Source: Cognatundibacterium rugosum (GTDB lineage: Bacteria > Pseudomonadota > Gammaproteobacteria > Burkholderiales > Burkholderiaceae_D). From it: a DNA stretch of 64,000 nucleotides. Location of the stretch: positions 142,584 to 206,583 of the forward strand of contig NZ_JACOGG010000008.1 in assembly GCF_014284365.1 (NCBI RefSeq), read 5' to 3'. The translations under genes and the position numbers were made by a program. Each line of letters opens with the position of its first letter. Within the stretch, counting starts at the first letter, position 1. Under the pieces are notes generated by a model. That model made no database searches and was not told the origin of the DNA. It saw nothing but the letters and a program-made list of their open reading frames with translations. This document shows, piece after piece, positions 9,879 through 18,425 of the stretch.

Positions 9879-10616
9879 ATGTCTACCAATTTCCGTCCTA
9901 GCGGGCGAGCTGCAGACGCTCTGCGTCCTGTCGTCATCAGCCGTCATTTCACCCGTCATGCAGAAGGTTCAGTGCTGATCGAATTCGGTGATACGCGCGT
10001 CATTTGTACTGCGAGTATAGAAAATAAAGTGCCTGGTTTCTTGAAAGGCAAAGGGCAGGGCTGGCTGACCGCAGAGTACGGTATGCTGCCACGCTCCACC
10101 CACACGCGCATGGATCGCGAAGCCGCCAAAGGCAAACAATCTGGCCGCACCCAGGAAATTCAGCGTCTGATTGGCCGTTCCCTGCGCGCAGCGTTTGACC
10201 TGGAAGCATTTGGTGAGCGTACTCTGCATATTGATTGCGATGTGATTCAGGCTGATGGCGGTACGCGTACTGCCGCGATTTCCGGTGCGATGGTCGCTGC
10301 CTATGATGCGTTGTCTACACTGGTGGCGCAGGGCTTGCTGCCGGCTGTGCCACTGAAGCATTTCGTGGCGGCCATTTCTGTCGGTGTGTATCGCGGCATT
10401 CCTGTGCTGGATCTGGATTATCCGGAAGACTCGGATTGCGATACGGATATGAATGTAGTCATGACTGATGCGGGCAGTTTTATTGAAGTACAGGGTACCG
10501 CCGAAGGTGCTGCCTTTGATCGCCAGACCATGAACACCCTGCTGGAATTGGCAGAGAGTGGTATTTCTGATCTGATCGCGCTGCAAAAGCAAGTGCTGGG
10601 CCTGTTAGGCGCCTGA
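9879..10616 (+). CDS. rph: Ribonuclease PH
   Basis: RNase PH is a phosphorolytic 3'-5' exonuclease that trims tRNA 3' ends. The 245-residue product has the family hallmarks: the N-terminal [22 protein letters not shown] region, [17 protein letters not shown], the phosphate-site arginine segment [19 protein letters not shown], and [18 protein letters not shown]. Length is standard and no truncation is seen. The gene directly follows the PP2C phosphatase gene and precedes rdgB. Confidence 0.96.
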   Translation: MSTNFRPSGRAADALRPVVISRHFTRHAEGSVLIEFGDTRVICTASIENKVPGFLKGKGQGWLTAEYGMLPRSTHTRMDREAAKGKQSGRTQEIQRLIGRSLRAAFDLEAFGERTLHIDCDVIQADGGTRTAAISGAMVAAYDALSTLVAQGLLPAVPLKHFVAAISVGVYRGIPVLDLDYPEDSDCDTDMNVVMTDAGSFIEVQGTAEGAAFDRQTMNTLLELAESGISDLIALQKQVLGLLGA

Positions 10617-10724
10617 TTACCGCGTAGTCGCATGATAAAGCGCGGCGATGACGGCGTCATAATCGCGTTATGTCGAGCAAATATAGTCAATGAAGTCGAA
10701 GCATAGTAAAGCAGGGCAGCGTGT

Positions 10725-11309
10725 ATGAGTAAAAAGATAGTGTTAGCCTCTAATAATCAGGGCAAACTCAAAGAGTTTCATCAAATCCTGGCGCCGCTGG
10801 ACATAGAGTTGTTACCACAAGCGGCGTTGGCGGTAGCGGAAACGGACGAGCCTTTTTTTACCTTCGTTGAAAACGCACTCAGAAAAGCCAGACATGCTGC
10901 AGCGGTAACGGGTTTACCTGCCTTAGCGGACGATTCCGGCATCTGTGTGCCTGCCTTAGGTGGTGCACCCGGCGTACTGTCTGCGCGTTATGCAGGTGAG
11001 CCTAAATCTGATGCAAGGAATAATCAGAAACTGGTGAGTGACTTGCAAAATCACACTAATCATTCCGCCTATTATTATTGTGTCTTGGTATATGTGCGCA
11101 GCGCAAACGATCCACAACCTGTGATCGCAGATGGTACCTGGCATGGCACTTTGCTTGCTGAGCCACGCGGTAACGCGGGTTTCGGTTATGATCCTCATTT
11201 TTTGATTCCTGAGTTGCAGCAAACTGTCGCTGAATTATCTCCAGAGCAGAAAAACCGCTTATCACATCGCGGTCAGGCATTACGCAGTTTGTTTGAAAAG
11301 TTAAAATGA
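10725..11309 (+). CDS. rdgB: XTP/dITP pyrophosphatase (RdgB/HAM1)
   Basis: RdgB hydrolyses ITP, dITP and XTP to monophosphates and so keeps deaminated purines out of DNA and RNA. The 194-residue product shows SNNQGKLKEF at residues 9-18, the conserved ADDSGICVPALGGAPGVLSAR segment, and FGYDPHFLIP near 150. The last four bases overlap the hemW start, so the two are translationally coupled. The 108-base gap after rph shows no convincing hairpin with a T-run. Confidence 0.95.
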   Translation: MSKKIVLASNNQGKLKEFHQILAPLDIELLPQAALAVAETDEPFFTFVENALRKARHAAAVTGLPALADDSGICVPALGGAPGVLSARYAGEPKSDARNNQKLVSDLQNHTNHSAYYYCVLVYVRSANDPQPVIADGTWHGTLLAEPRGNAGFGYDPHFLIPELQQTVAELSPEQKNRLSHRGQALRSLFEKLK

Positions 11310-12556
11310 TTCCAATTAAACCAGTCGGATCGGCTACGGCACCTAAGAAAAGTGCAGAGCTGTCCGATATTCCTCAGGATGTTTTTGCCCAGTATCTGAC
11401 GCCGGGCGCATTGCACCTGACGGCACTTCCACCCTTATCGTTGTATGTCCATTTCCCCTGGTGCGTCAGAAAATGTCCTTACTGCGATTTTAATTCGCAT
11501 GAGGTGAAAGGCAGCTTCGACGAACAGGCCTATCTGCAGGCACTGCGTGCCGATCTGGAAATGTCTTTACCCATGATCTGGGGGCGCCGTATCCATACGG
11601 TGTTTATTGGCGGTGGTACACCCAGCCTGATGTCGGCCGCCGGAGTAGACCGCTTATTGTCTGATATTCGTACCTTGCTGCCGTTGGATGCAGATGCGGA
11701 GATCACTCTGGAAGCCAATCCAGGTACTTTTGAAACTGAAAAGTTTAAGTCTTTCCGCGCCAGTGGCATTAATCGCCTCTCGATAGGCATACAAAGTTTT
11801 CATTCCGGTCATTTGCAGGCCTTGGGCCGTATCCACAATGGGGACGAGGCGCGCAGAGCGATAGATATCGCTGGAAACTACTTTGATAATTTTAATTTAG
11901 ATTTGATGTTTGCCTTGCCGTCACAAACGCTGGCGGAGTCTGCGTGTGATCTGGAAACTGCGTTGTCGTTTGCGCCTCGCCATTTGTCGCTGTATCACTT
12001 GACGATGGAGCCAAACACATACTTTTCTAAATTTCCGCCAGCTTTGCCTGATGAGGACAGCAGTGCGGAAATGCAGGAGCAGATCCACGCGCGCATGGAA
12101 AGCGCGGGCTACCGCAATTATGAAGTGTCCGCCTATGCATTGCCAGGACATGAATCCAGACATAATTTAAATTACTGGAATTTCGGCGATTATCTGGGTA
12201 TAGGTGCAGGTGCCCACAGTAAGCTGTCATTTCCCCACCGTGTGGTGCGCCAGGCCAGATATAAACAGCCTAAGGCCTATATGGATGCCGTTCGCACAGG
12301 CAATCCTGCGCAGGAAGCAAATGAAATCGTTGTTAACGATCTGCCGTTTGAATTCATGCTCAACGCACTGCGTTTGCAGTCAGGCTTTCCCGTTTCACTG
12401 TTTCAGGAACGCACAGGCTTGCTGTTAAACCGCATAGAAAAACAGTTGCAACAAGCGGAGGCCAAAGGCTTGATTTACCGTGATCATGCATTGATTATGC
12501 CTACCGAAAAAGGTAAATTATTCCTTAACGATTTGCAGGAAATCTTTCTCCCTTAA
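11306..12556 (+). CDS. hemW: HemW-like radical SAM protein (heme chaperone)
   Basis: The product belongs to the HemN/HemW radical-SAM group. The cluster motif is C53-x3-C57-x2-C60 in WCVRKCPYCDFN, followed by the GGGTPSL motif and the HemN_C domain near the C-terminus (NALRLQSGF). HemW proteins are often annotated as coproporphyrinogen dehydrogenase but act as heme chaperones; the short N-terminus favours HemW over HemN. It overlaps rdgB by four bases. Confidence 0.92.
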   Translation: MIPIKPVGSATAPKKSAELSDIPQDVFAQYLTPGALHLTALPPLSLYVHFPWCVRKCPYCDFNSHEVKGSFDEQAYLQALRADLEMSLPMIWGRRIHTVFIGGGTPSLMSAAGVDRLLSDIRTLLPLDADAEITLEANPGTFETEKFKSFRASGINRLSIGIQSFHSGHLQALGRIHNGDEARRAIDIAGNYFDNFNLDLMFALPSQTLAESACDLETALSFAPRHLSLYHLTMEPNTYFSKFPPALPDEDSSAEMQEQIHARMESAGYRNYEVSAYALPGHESRHNLNYWNFGDYLGIGAGAHSKLSFPHRVVRQARYKQPKAYMDAVRTGNPAQEANEIVVNDLPFEFMLNALRLQSGFPVSLFQERTGLLLNRIEKQLQQAEAKGLIYRDHALIMPTEKGKLFLNDLQEIFLP

Positions 12557-12708
12557 GCATTACAAAATGCACAGCTACGCTGGTCTGACACGCAGGTGTG
12601 GCGATAGCCAGCGTGCTACATAATGGCCGTAGTGGCCTTAGCAGCGTTGACTATAGTAATCATCATTCGCTCAGGCTAAGCAGAAGTTAAACAGAAGTAC
12701 CTTTATTT

Positions 12709-13899
12709 ATGACGCAATCCACGGTAATCACCACATTTCTACCCGTTTTTAATCAGCAGCAGCAATTGCTTGCGCTGTGCCCAGATTTTGCAGCCTTGGA
12801 TCAGGATGCTGTGATCGCAGCCTTGCAGCATTGGAAGCAACTGGAACTGTTTGAACAATTACCCACACTGAACTGGATGGTGCATGTTCGCGACTTGAGT
12901 TTGCTGCCGACCGATCTGCATCAGCGCCTTCCGGCAAACAAAATCATGTTATGTATTCCTGAGCAGGTATGTCAGGATCAGGAATTGCAAACTCGTCTCA
13001 AACATTTTGCGCGTTCAGGATTCCGGATCTATACCGATGATTTTCAGTCCGTCTCGGATCTGGCCTGGAGTGATACCAGGGATATCGTGATCGATAGCCA
13101 GGCGGGGGTGCCGTTTTCCGCTAAGCTGTGGATGTTGCGCCTGCCTCAGGGTCAACATTGGGCTAAAAATGTAGGAACAGCTGCTGTGCTTGAACAAGCG
13201 GTAATGACAGGGTTTAAGCTGTTCTCTGGCGATTACGCGTTTCACCCGGCAAAGAACAATAGTGCGGCCGACAGTTCTGCTAAAACCCGCTTGCTCAAGT
13301 TGCTGGGTTTGGTCGCGCGTGATGCCGATTCAAAGGAATTGGAAGACTTATTTAAGCAAGACGCCAATTTGTCCTATTTACTGTTCCGGCTGGTCAGTTC
13401 TGCTGCATTCGCGCAGACCGTTAAAGTCAGTAATTTCGGGCAGGCGATTAACTTGCTCGGTCGCAGGCAATTGCAGCGCTGGCTGCAGCTTTTACTGTAT
13501 GCAAAACAATCTGATCAGGGTGGTGCACTCAATCCACTCATGGCGCGTGCCGCATTCCGCGCGGCAATGATGGAGGCACTGGCACAACGTATGGGATTTA
13601 ATCGCGACATGTCCGATGGCGCATTTATGGTCGGCATGTTTTCCTTGCTAGATACTTTATTCACCAGCCCTTTAGCGGAAGTTCTGCAGCCGCTGAGTCT
13701 GCAAGAAGATTACGTTGCGGCACTATTGCAGCGTAGCGGGCCGTTGGGACGTTGCTTGCAACTGACAGAAATGGCTGACAGGCACTATCAAGCCACATTA
13801 CGCGGTATGCTTACCGAATTGGCATTGTCTGACGATGACTATTTGCTGAGTGTGACGCATGCATTTGCATGGGTGAATCAGGTATGTAAGGACATGTAG
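12709..13899 (+). CDS. HDOD domain protein with degenerate EAL-like N-terminus
   Basis: The 396-residue product is built like the YuxH/CdgJ group. The N-terminal ~180 residues resemble a worn EAL fold without the catalytic E-x-L signature, and a C-terminal HDOD domain begins near residue 190 (LLKLLGLVARDADSKELEDLF, then SYLLFRLVSSAAF). HDOD proteins are non-catalytic relatives of HD hydrolases that act in signalling and motility control. The stop is one base before the start of a PAS-GGDEF-EAL gene, so the two are probably co-translated and act in cyclic-di-GMP signalling. Confidence 0.85.
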   Translation: MTQSTVITTFLPVFNQQQQLLALCPDFAALDQDAVIAALQHWKQLELFEQLPTLNWMVHVRDLSLLPTDLHQRLPANKIMLCIPEQVCQDQELQTRLKHFARSGFRIYTDDFQSVSDLAWSDTRDIVIDSQAGVPFSAKLWMLRLPQGQHWAKNVGTAAVLEQAVMTGFKLFSGDYAFHPAKNNSAADSSAKTRLLKLLGLVARDADSKELEDLFKQDANLSYLLFRLVSSAAFAQTVKVSNFGQAINLLGRRQLQRWLQLLLYAKQSDQGGALNPLMARAAFRAAMMEALAQRMGFNRDMSDGAFMVGMFSLLDTLFTSPLAEVLQPLSLQEDYVAALLQRSGPLGRCLQLTEMADRHYQATLRGMLTELALSDDDYLLSVTHAFAWVNQVCKDM

Positions 13900-13900
13900 C

Positions 13901-15907
13901 ATGACATCCCCATCTGTTGAGGATCTGACTGTTGCGATCACCTTGAATGAGGTGATACTGATCTTGCCAGATGATGAGCTTGAAGCTGGTATTAATCGGG
14001 TGACTACCGGACTTTTTCCAGATGCACAGGTTCAGTTTGTACGGGGCAATCCAGAGCTGAATGCGGTGCATGAAGCTCACCAGGTCTGTAGCCAGGTTAC
14101 ACCTGAATGTTTTTATTTACTCTCAGGTCGCTATGGACAATACAACGAAGCGGACCTCAAAAAATTGCATGTACTGACCGCGCTTACAGCCCGTCTGTTA
14201 GCGACCCGGAAAGAGCTGCTGGAACAAAAAAATAAGTGGCAAACCTGTCAGTTGCTGCACACGCAGATACTCGATCACCTACACGACTCTGTAATCACGA
14301 TGGACCTGGCCGGTTTCATCCTGAGCTGGAATCGTGGTGCGGAAAATTTATTCGGCTACAGTGCGCAAGAAGCACTGGGTAAAAATATCATTTTTTTATA
14401 CGAGCAGGAAGGACGGGAAGATGACATCCGTTATGATCATTTTCTGGAGCATGGTGGCAGTACCATGGAAGTCCGGCGTAAAAAGAAATCAGGTGAAGTA
14501 TTCTGGGCCAGCCTCACACTCAACACACTGAAAGATCAACACGGATCGCCGATTGCACTGGTGGGCTATCTGCGCGATATCACCCAGCGCAAACAAACAG
14601 AAGAACGATTAAATCATCTCGCCTATTTTGATCCGCTGACCAATCTGCCAAACCGGATATTTTTTAAAAAACTGGTCGATCAGCGCTTACAGCTGGCACA
14701 ACGTAAGCATCAGCGTTGCGCAGTGTTATTTGTTGATTTAAACCGCTTTAAAGCGATCAACGATACGCTGGGCCATGAAATCGGAAACGCCTTGCTGAAG
14801 CAGGTCGCGCAACGTTTTCGCCAGGTGTTACGGGAAGAAGATATCGTGGCACGTCTGGGTAGCGACGAGTTTGCAATCGCGATTGCCGATATCGCGAGTC
14901 AGACACATGTGGGTCTGGTTGTGGAAAAACTGTTGGGCAGTCTGGATGCACCGTTTTTGGTCAATAACTTTGATCTCGGCATCGGTGCCAGCGTAGGTAT
15001 TGCCATATTCCCTGACGATGGCAGCAATGCTGATGCCTTGTTGCAGTGTGCTGATATCGCCATGTACAAAGTTAAGCGCGATGCTTCCGTATTTTCCGGC
15101 AATTACGCCTACTACAATCAGGAAATGAATGCCCATGTTGCAGATCGCCTGTACTTAGAGACTGATTTGCGTAAAGCGCTGGAACTACAACAATTTTTCT
15201 TGCTATATCAGCCTAAATTCACCATCTCAACCGGTGAATTCCTGTCGGTAGAAGCTTTGGTACGTTGGCAGCATCCAGAGCGCGGCATGGTCTCGCCAGG
15301 TGACTTCATACAGATAGCGGAAGATACCGGGCTCATCATCGAATTGGGAAATTGGGTTCTGCATTCTGCTTGCAGGCAGGCGCGCATTTGGCAGGATGCC
15401 GGGAAAGCGCCATTCCTGATCGGCGTCAATGTCTCTGCGCGTGAGTTCAACGATGCTCTGCCAGGCAAAATCGCGACAGCGCTAAAAGTGTATGGCATTG
15501 CACCACAATGGTTGCAACTGGAAATCACGGAAAGCATGCTGATGCAAGGTGCAGAAGAAGTCATACGGATTATGAACCGGCTTGTCGCCCTGGGCGTTGG
15601 CCTCGCTTTAGATGATTTTGGAACTGGCTATTCCAGCCTCTCCTATCTGAAACGTTTTCCTGTTTCCACCCTAAAAATTGATCAGTCGTTTGTACGTGGC
15701 ATTCCGTCGGACAGTAACGATTGCGCCATCGCCAGCGCCATTATCGTCATGGCACATCAACTGAACTTAGAGGTCGTTGCTGAAGGTGTGGAGACCATAG
15801 AACAATTTGAATTTTTGGGAGAGGCCGGTTGTAACCAGGCTCAGGGTTATTTATTGTCCCAACCAGTCAGCGCCGAAAAAATCGCGAGTCTGTATTTAGG
15901 GAAATGA
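13901..15907 (+). CDS. PAS-GGDEF-EAL cyclic-di-GMP signalling protein
   Basis: The 668-residue cytoplasmic protein has an uncharacterised N-terminal ~110 residues, a PAS domain (about 118-235, ending DITQRKQTEER), a GGDEF domain (about 245-405) and an EAL domain (about 420-665). The EAL motif is intact (SVEALVRWQ near 449), with the downstream DDFGTGYSSL loop and KIDQSFV, so phosphodiesterase activity is likely. The GGDEF signature reads GSDEF (near residue 320), so cyclase activity is doubtful and the domain may only bind GTP. The adjacent HDOD gene upstream is a likely partner. Confidence 0.93.
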   Translation: MTSPSVEDLTVAITLNEVILILPDDELEAGINRVTTGLFPDAQVQFVRGNPELNAVHEAHQVCSQVTPECFYLLSGRYGQYNEADLKKLHVLTALTARLLATRKELLEQKNKWQTCQLLHTQILDHLHDSVITMDLAGFILSWNRGAENLFGYSAQEALGKNIIFLYEQEGREDDIRYDHFLEHGGSTMEVRRKKKSGEVFWASLTLNTLKDQHGSPIALVGYLRDITQRKQTEERLNHLAYFDPLTNLPNRIFFKKLVDQRLQLAQRKHQRCAVLFVDLNRFKAINDTLGHEIGNALLKQVAQRFRQVLREEDIVARLGSDEFAIAIADIASQTHVGLVVEKLLGSLDAPFLVNNFDLGIGASVGIAIFPDDGSNADALLQCADIAMYKVKRDASVFSGNYAYYNQEMNAHVADRLYLETDLRKALELQQFFLLYQPKFTISTGEFLSVEALVRWQHPERGMVSPGDFIQIAEDTGLIIELGNWVLHSACRQARIWQDAGKAPFLIGVNVSAREFNDALPGKIATALKVYGIAPQWLQLEITESMLMQGAEEVIRIMNRLVALGVGLALDDFGTGYSSLSYLKRFPVSTLKIDQSFVRGIPSDSNDCAIASAIIVMAHQLNLEVVAEGVETIEQFEFLGEAGCNQAQGYLLSQPVSAEKIASLYLGK

Positions 15908-15917
15908 GCAACAGATC

Positions 15918-15946
15918 TTGTCAATGTTATCCCCACAGGCTATAAT
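15918..15946 (+). promoter_or_regulatory. Sigma-70 promoter of tRNA-Ser
   Basis: TTGTCA at 15918-15923 and a consensus TATAAT at 15941-15946 are 17 bases apart, with the tRNA 5' end 10 bases after the -10 box. The position and near-consensus match make this the promoter of the tRNA gene. Confidence 0.85.
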
Positions 15947-15955
15947 TAAAGGCTT

Positions 15956-16045
15956 GGAAGGTTGGCAGAGCGGTTGAATGCACCAGTCTTGAAAACTGGC
16001 GAGGTGTTAAAGCCTTCGTGAGTTCGAATCTCACACCTTCCGCCA
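15956..16045 (+). tRNA. tRNA-Ser (anticodon UGA)
   Basis: The 90-base gene folds as a class II tRNA. The acceptor stem is GGAAGGT with ACCTTCC, the discriminator base is G, and CCA is encoded. The anticodon loop CTTGAAA between CCAGT and ACTGG gives anticodon UGA. A long variable arm (CGAGGTGTTAAAGCCTTCG) and the T-arm GTTCGAATC are clear. The 3' end is a common integration target, and foreign-looking DNA begins directly after it. Confidence 0.97.
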
Positions 16046-16057
16046 AAATATTAAACT

Positions 16058-16085
16058 AAGCCCTTGATTTTCAAGGGCTTTTTTT
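16058..16085 (+). terminator. Rho-independent terminator after tRNA-Ser
   Basis: A 10-base-pair stem (AAGCCCTTGA with TCAAGGGCTT) closes a TTT loop and is followed at once by a run of T. It lies 12 bases after the tRNA CCA end and ends that transcript. Confidence 0.92.
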
Positions 16086-16100
16086 ATTTTTGTCGGATTC

Positions 16101-16122
16101 GGTATGCCATCTGGTATGCCAT
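16101..16122. repeat. Tandem GGTATGCCAT repeats beside the tRNA
   Basis: Two exact copies of the 10-mer GGTATGCCAT lie at 16101-16110 and 16113-16122 with CT between them, giving a 12-base period. Their place between a tRNA terminator and an integrase-like gene suggests arm-type integrase binding sites of a former attachment site. The function is inferred from position only. Confidence 0.55.
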
Positions 16123-16178
16123 TTATTTACAGCATTTTTACGTGTATTTGTACCTTGACCTATTTAAGTTCAATTTTA

Positions 16179-16186
16179 GGAATATC
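16179..16186. repeat. Left target-site duplication of IS66 element
   Basis: GGAATATC directly abuts the left inverted repeat. The same eight bases directly follow the right inverted repeat at 18431-18438. Eight-base duplications are characteristic of the IS66 family. Confidence 0.95.
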
Positions 16187-16267
16187 GTAAGCGCCTCATC
16201 TGAACCGTCTGGACGCCAGCATTGAAAGTCTTCAAAGTAGCTTCCGTTAAATTTAGCGGGAGTTATT

Positions 16268-16669
16268 TTGGAATTACTGTCTAAAGCGGTGCGCAGAAAG
16301 AAGCGCCACAACTTCTTACAGGAATTTAAAAAACAACTTGCGCAGCGCGCATTGGAACCTGGCGTTTACGTATCGCTGCTGGCGCAGGAAAACGACATCA
16401 ATGTCAACATGCAGTTCAAGTGGCGTCGTCAATTGCGGGAAGGCTGCTTCGATGGCGTGACGTGCCGCCAGGCCATGTTTCCAGTGACAGTCGTCGATGA
16501 ATCTTTTGATCGTTTGCCAGTGACAAATTCTATTCCGACCGAGTTGCTTGTTGCGGTTTCGGCTAATGAATTTGCTACCCATACACCGAGTGTCATCGAA
16601 GTCCAGATCGCCGGCGCGGCAATGTGGTCAAAGTGCTGTGGGTCACCAGCGATGGCGTGTGCCTACTGA
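16268..16669 (+). pseudogene. IS66 TnpA remnant fused out of frame to tnpB
   Basis: The open frame of 133 codons begins like an IS66 accessory protein: a Lys/Arg-rich start, FLQEFKKQLAQRALEPGV, then an HTH-like segment with NINVNMQFKWRRQLREG. After about residue 115 (EVQIAGAAM) the sequence jumps into tnpB coding sequence in another frame and ends. The usual TnpA C-terminus and the TnpB N-terminus are missing, consistent with one deletion of roughly 200 bases across the tnpA/tnpB junction. Confidence 0.85.
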
Positions 16670-16806
16670 TCAAGCGTCTGGAACAAGGTCGCTTCGTCTG
16701 GTCTCACGCAAGCAGCGACAAGATTCATTTAACCCAGGCGTAGCTGTCCATGCTGCTCGAAGGGATCGACTGGAAGCAACAAAAGCGTACCGGACCCGCA
16801 CTGTGG
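16615..16806 (+). pseudogene. IS66 TnpB (Orf2) remnant
   Basis: Read in the frame starting GGC AAT GTG at about 16615, the DNA encodes the C-terminal half of an IS66 TnpB: VKVLWVTSDGVCLLIKRLEQ, then GRFVW, then an LTQA segment, an in-frame TAG, and LSMLLEGIDWKQ. The N-terminal half is absent and the in-frame stop shows it is dead. The role of IS66 TnpB in transposition is not well defined. Confidence 0.85.
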
Positions 16807-16844
16807 CTCTTGTAAACGTCTCAGGACATGCGTAAACTCTGCGC

Positions 16845-18324
16845 ATGCCCGTCACCCGCCACTTCCAGACGAATTGAAGCCTTGAAGGCGCTGCTGTTGC
16901 AGCGTGAAGGCGAAGTGCAGGCGTTGCGCCAGACCGTCTCGACGCTGGACTGTCCCTGAGTGTGCGCACTCTGGAGATTGAACAACTTAACCTCCAGATC
17001 ACCAAGCTCAGGCGCATGATGTTCGGTCGTAAGTCCGAGAAGATCGACAAGAAGCTAGAGTTGCTGGAAACCCGTCTGGAAGACCTGTTCGTCAAAGAAG
17101 GCGCGGCTGAACAAGCCTCAGATGTTTCGGACCCGGAACCACGTAAAAAATCGGTTCATAAACCATCCCCTGAGAACCTACCACGCGAAGAACATATCAT
17201 CGAACCCCAGGAAGAAGCCTGCCCACAATGCGGCGGCAATCTGAAACCACTGGGCGAAGATGTATCCGAACAGCTGGAAGTGATCGAAGCGGCGTTCAAA
17301 GTGATCCTGCAAGTCAGGAAGAAGAAAGCTTGCGCCTGTTGTGATTGCATCGTTCAGGCACTGGCACCGAACCGCCCGATTCAACGGGGATTCGCCGAAC
17401 CTGGTCTTTCTCTGTACCGGCAAGCTGTGATCCATGCCCGGCGCGGGTAGAACTAGATCCGGCCACCACGGGTAGATGGATGGGAGCCTGTGGCGTGCTA
17501 GTCATTCCATTGGTGGACGCGTTGCGTCGCTATGTGGTCTCCCACCGCAAGATTCACATTGACGATACGCCGATGCCGGCTCTGGCACCGGGCAACGGTA
17601 AAACCAAGACCGGGCGGCTCTGGGTGTATGTGCGCGATGACCGCAATTCCGGCTCGCAGGCGTCGCCAGCGGTATGGTTTGCCTATTCCGCCAACCGACA
17701 GGGCCTGCATCCGCAGGAGTATCTGGCGGGCTTCATCAGGGTGTTGCAAGCCGATGCCTATGGCGGCTACAACAAGATTTTACTGACGGCAGCGTGACCG
17801 AAGCAGCCTGCTGGGCGTACGCCCGGCGCAAGGTCTACGATTTGCACGTCAAGAAGGCCACGCCAACCACAACCGAGATCCTGCGCAGAATTGGCGAGTT
17901 GTATGCCATTGAGGTGCAGATCCGTGGCAAGCCTCCAGATGAACGCCAGCACATCCGGCGATTGCAGGCCAGACCGTTATTGGACGAACTGGAAGCATGG
18001 CTTTACAACCGGTTGCTAACACTCTCGACCCAATCCGAGACCATGAAGGCAGTAAGCTACATGCTGAACCAGTGGCCGGCGCTGATCTATTATTGCGACA
18101 ATGGTGTGGCGGAAATCGACAACAACATCACCGAGAACCAATTACGTGGTAGCTGTCTTGGCCACAAGAACTTGTAGTTCCAGGGTGCAGGCAGTGGAGG
18201 TGAACGTGCTGCCGCAATGTATAGCCTGATCGGCACTGCACACATGAACCGCATCGACCTGGAAGCCTATCTGCGCTATGTGTTTACGCATATTGCTGAT
18301 TATCCGATCAATCGCGTCGCTTAA
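16845..18324 (+). pseudogene. IS66 transposase (TnpC) remnant
   Basis: Fragments in several frames together cover an IS66 DDE transposase. They are: an N-terminal Leu-zipper-like part (RTLEIEQLNLQITKLRRMMFGRKSEK, 16962 on); a zinc-finger region with CPQCGG; the IHIDDTPMPALAPGNGKTKTG segment carrying the first catalytic Asp; the ADAYGGYN segment with the second Asp; and AACWAYARRK, the end region IDNNITENQLRG and PINRVA. A stop near 16951, a deletion before LYRQAV near 17410, frame changes near 17450 and 17790, and a TAG at about 18175 make it non-functional. Confidence 0.9.
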
Positions 18325-18425
18325 CTTCTACCATGGAATTATTGCTGACTTCGACGGCAAAGATTCTGTCGAAAAGAGAAGCACTCAATCGCTCCGCAAA
18401 GTCAATTACGGTGCTGGCGAGGCGC

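Noticed and set aside
12580..12620. ACGCTGG...CCAGCGT inverted repeat after hemW as terminator
   Set aside because: The arms are only seven bases, the loop is long and no T-run follows.
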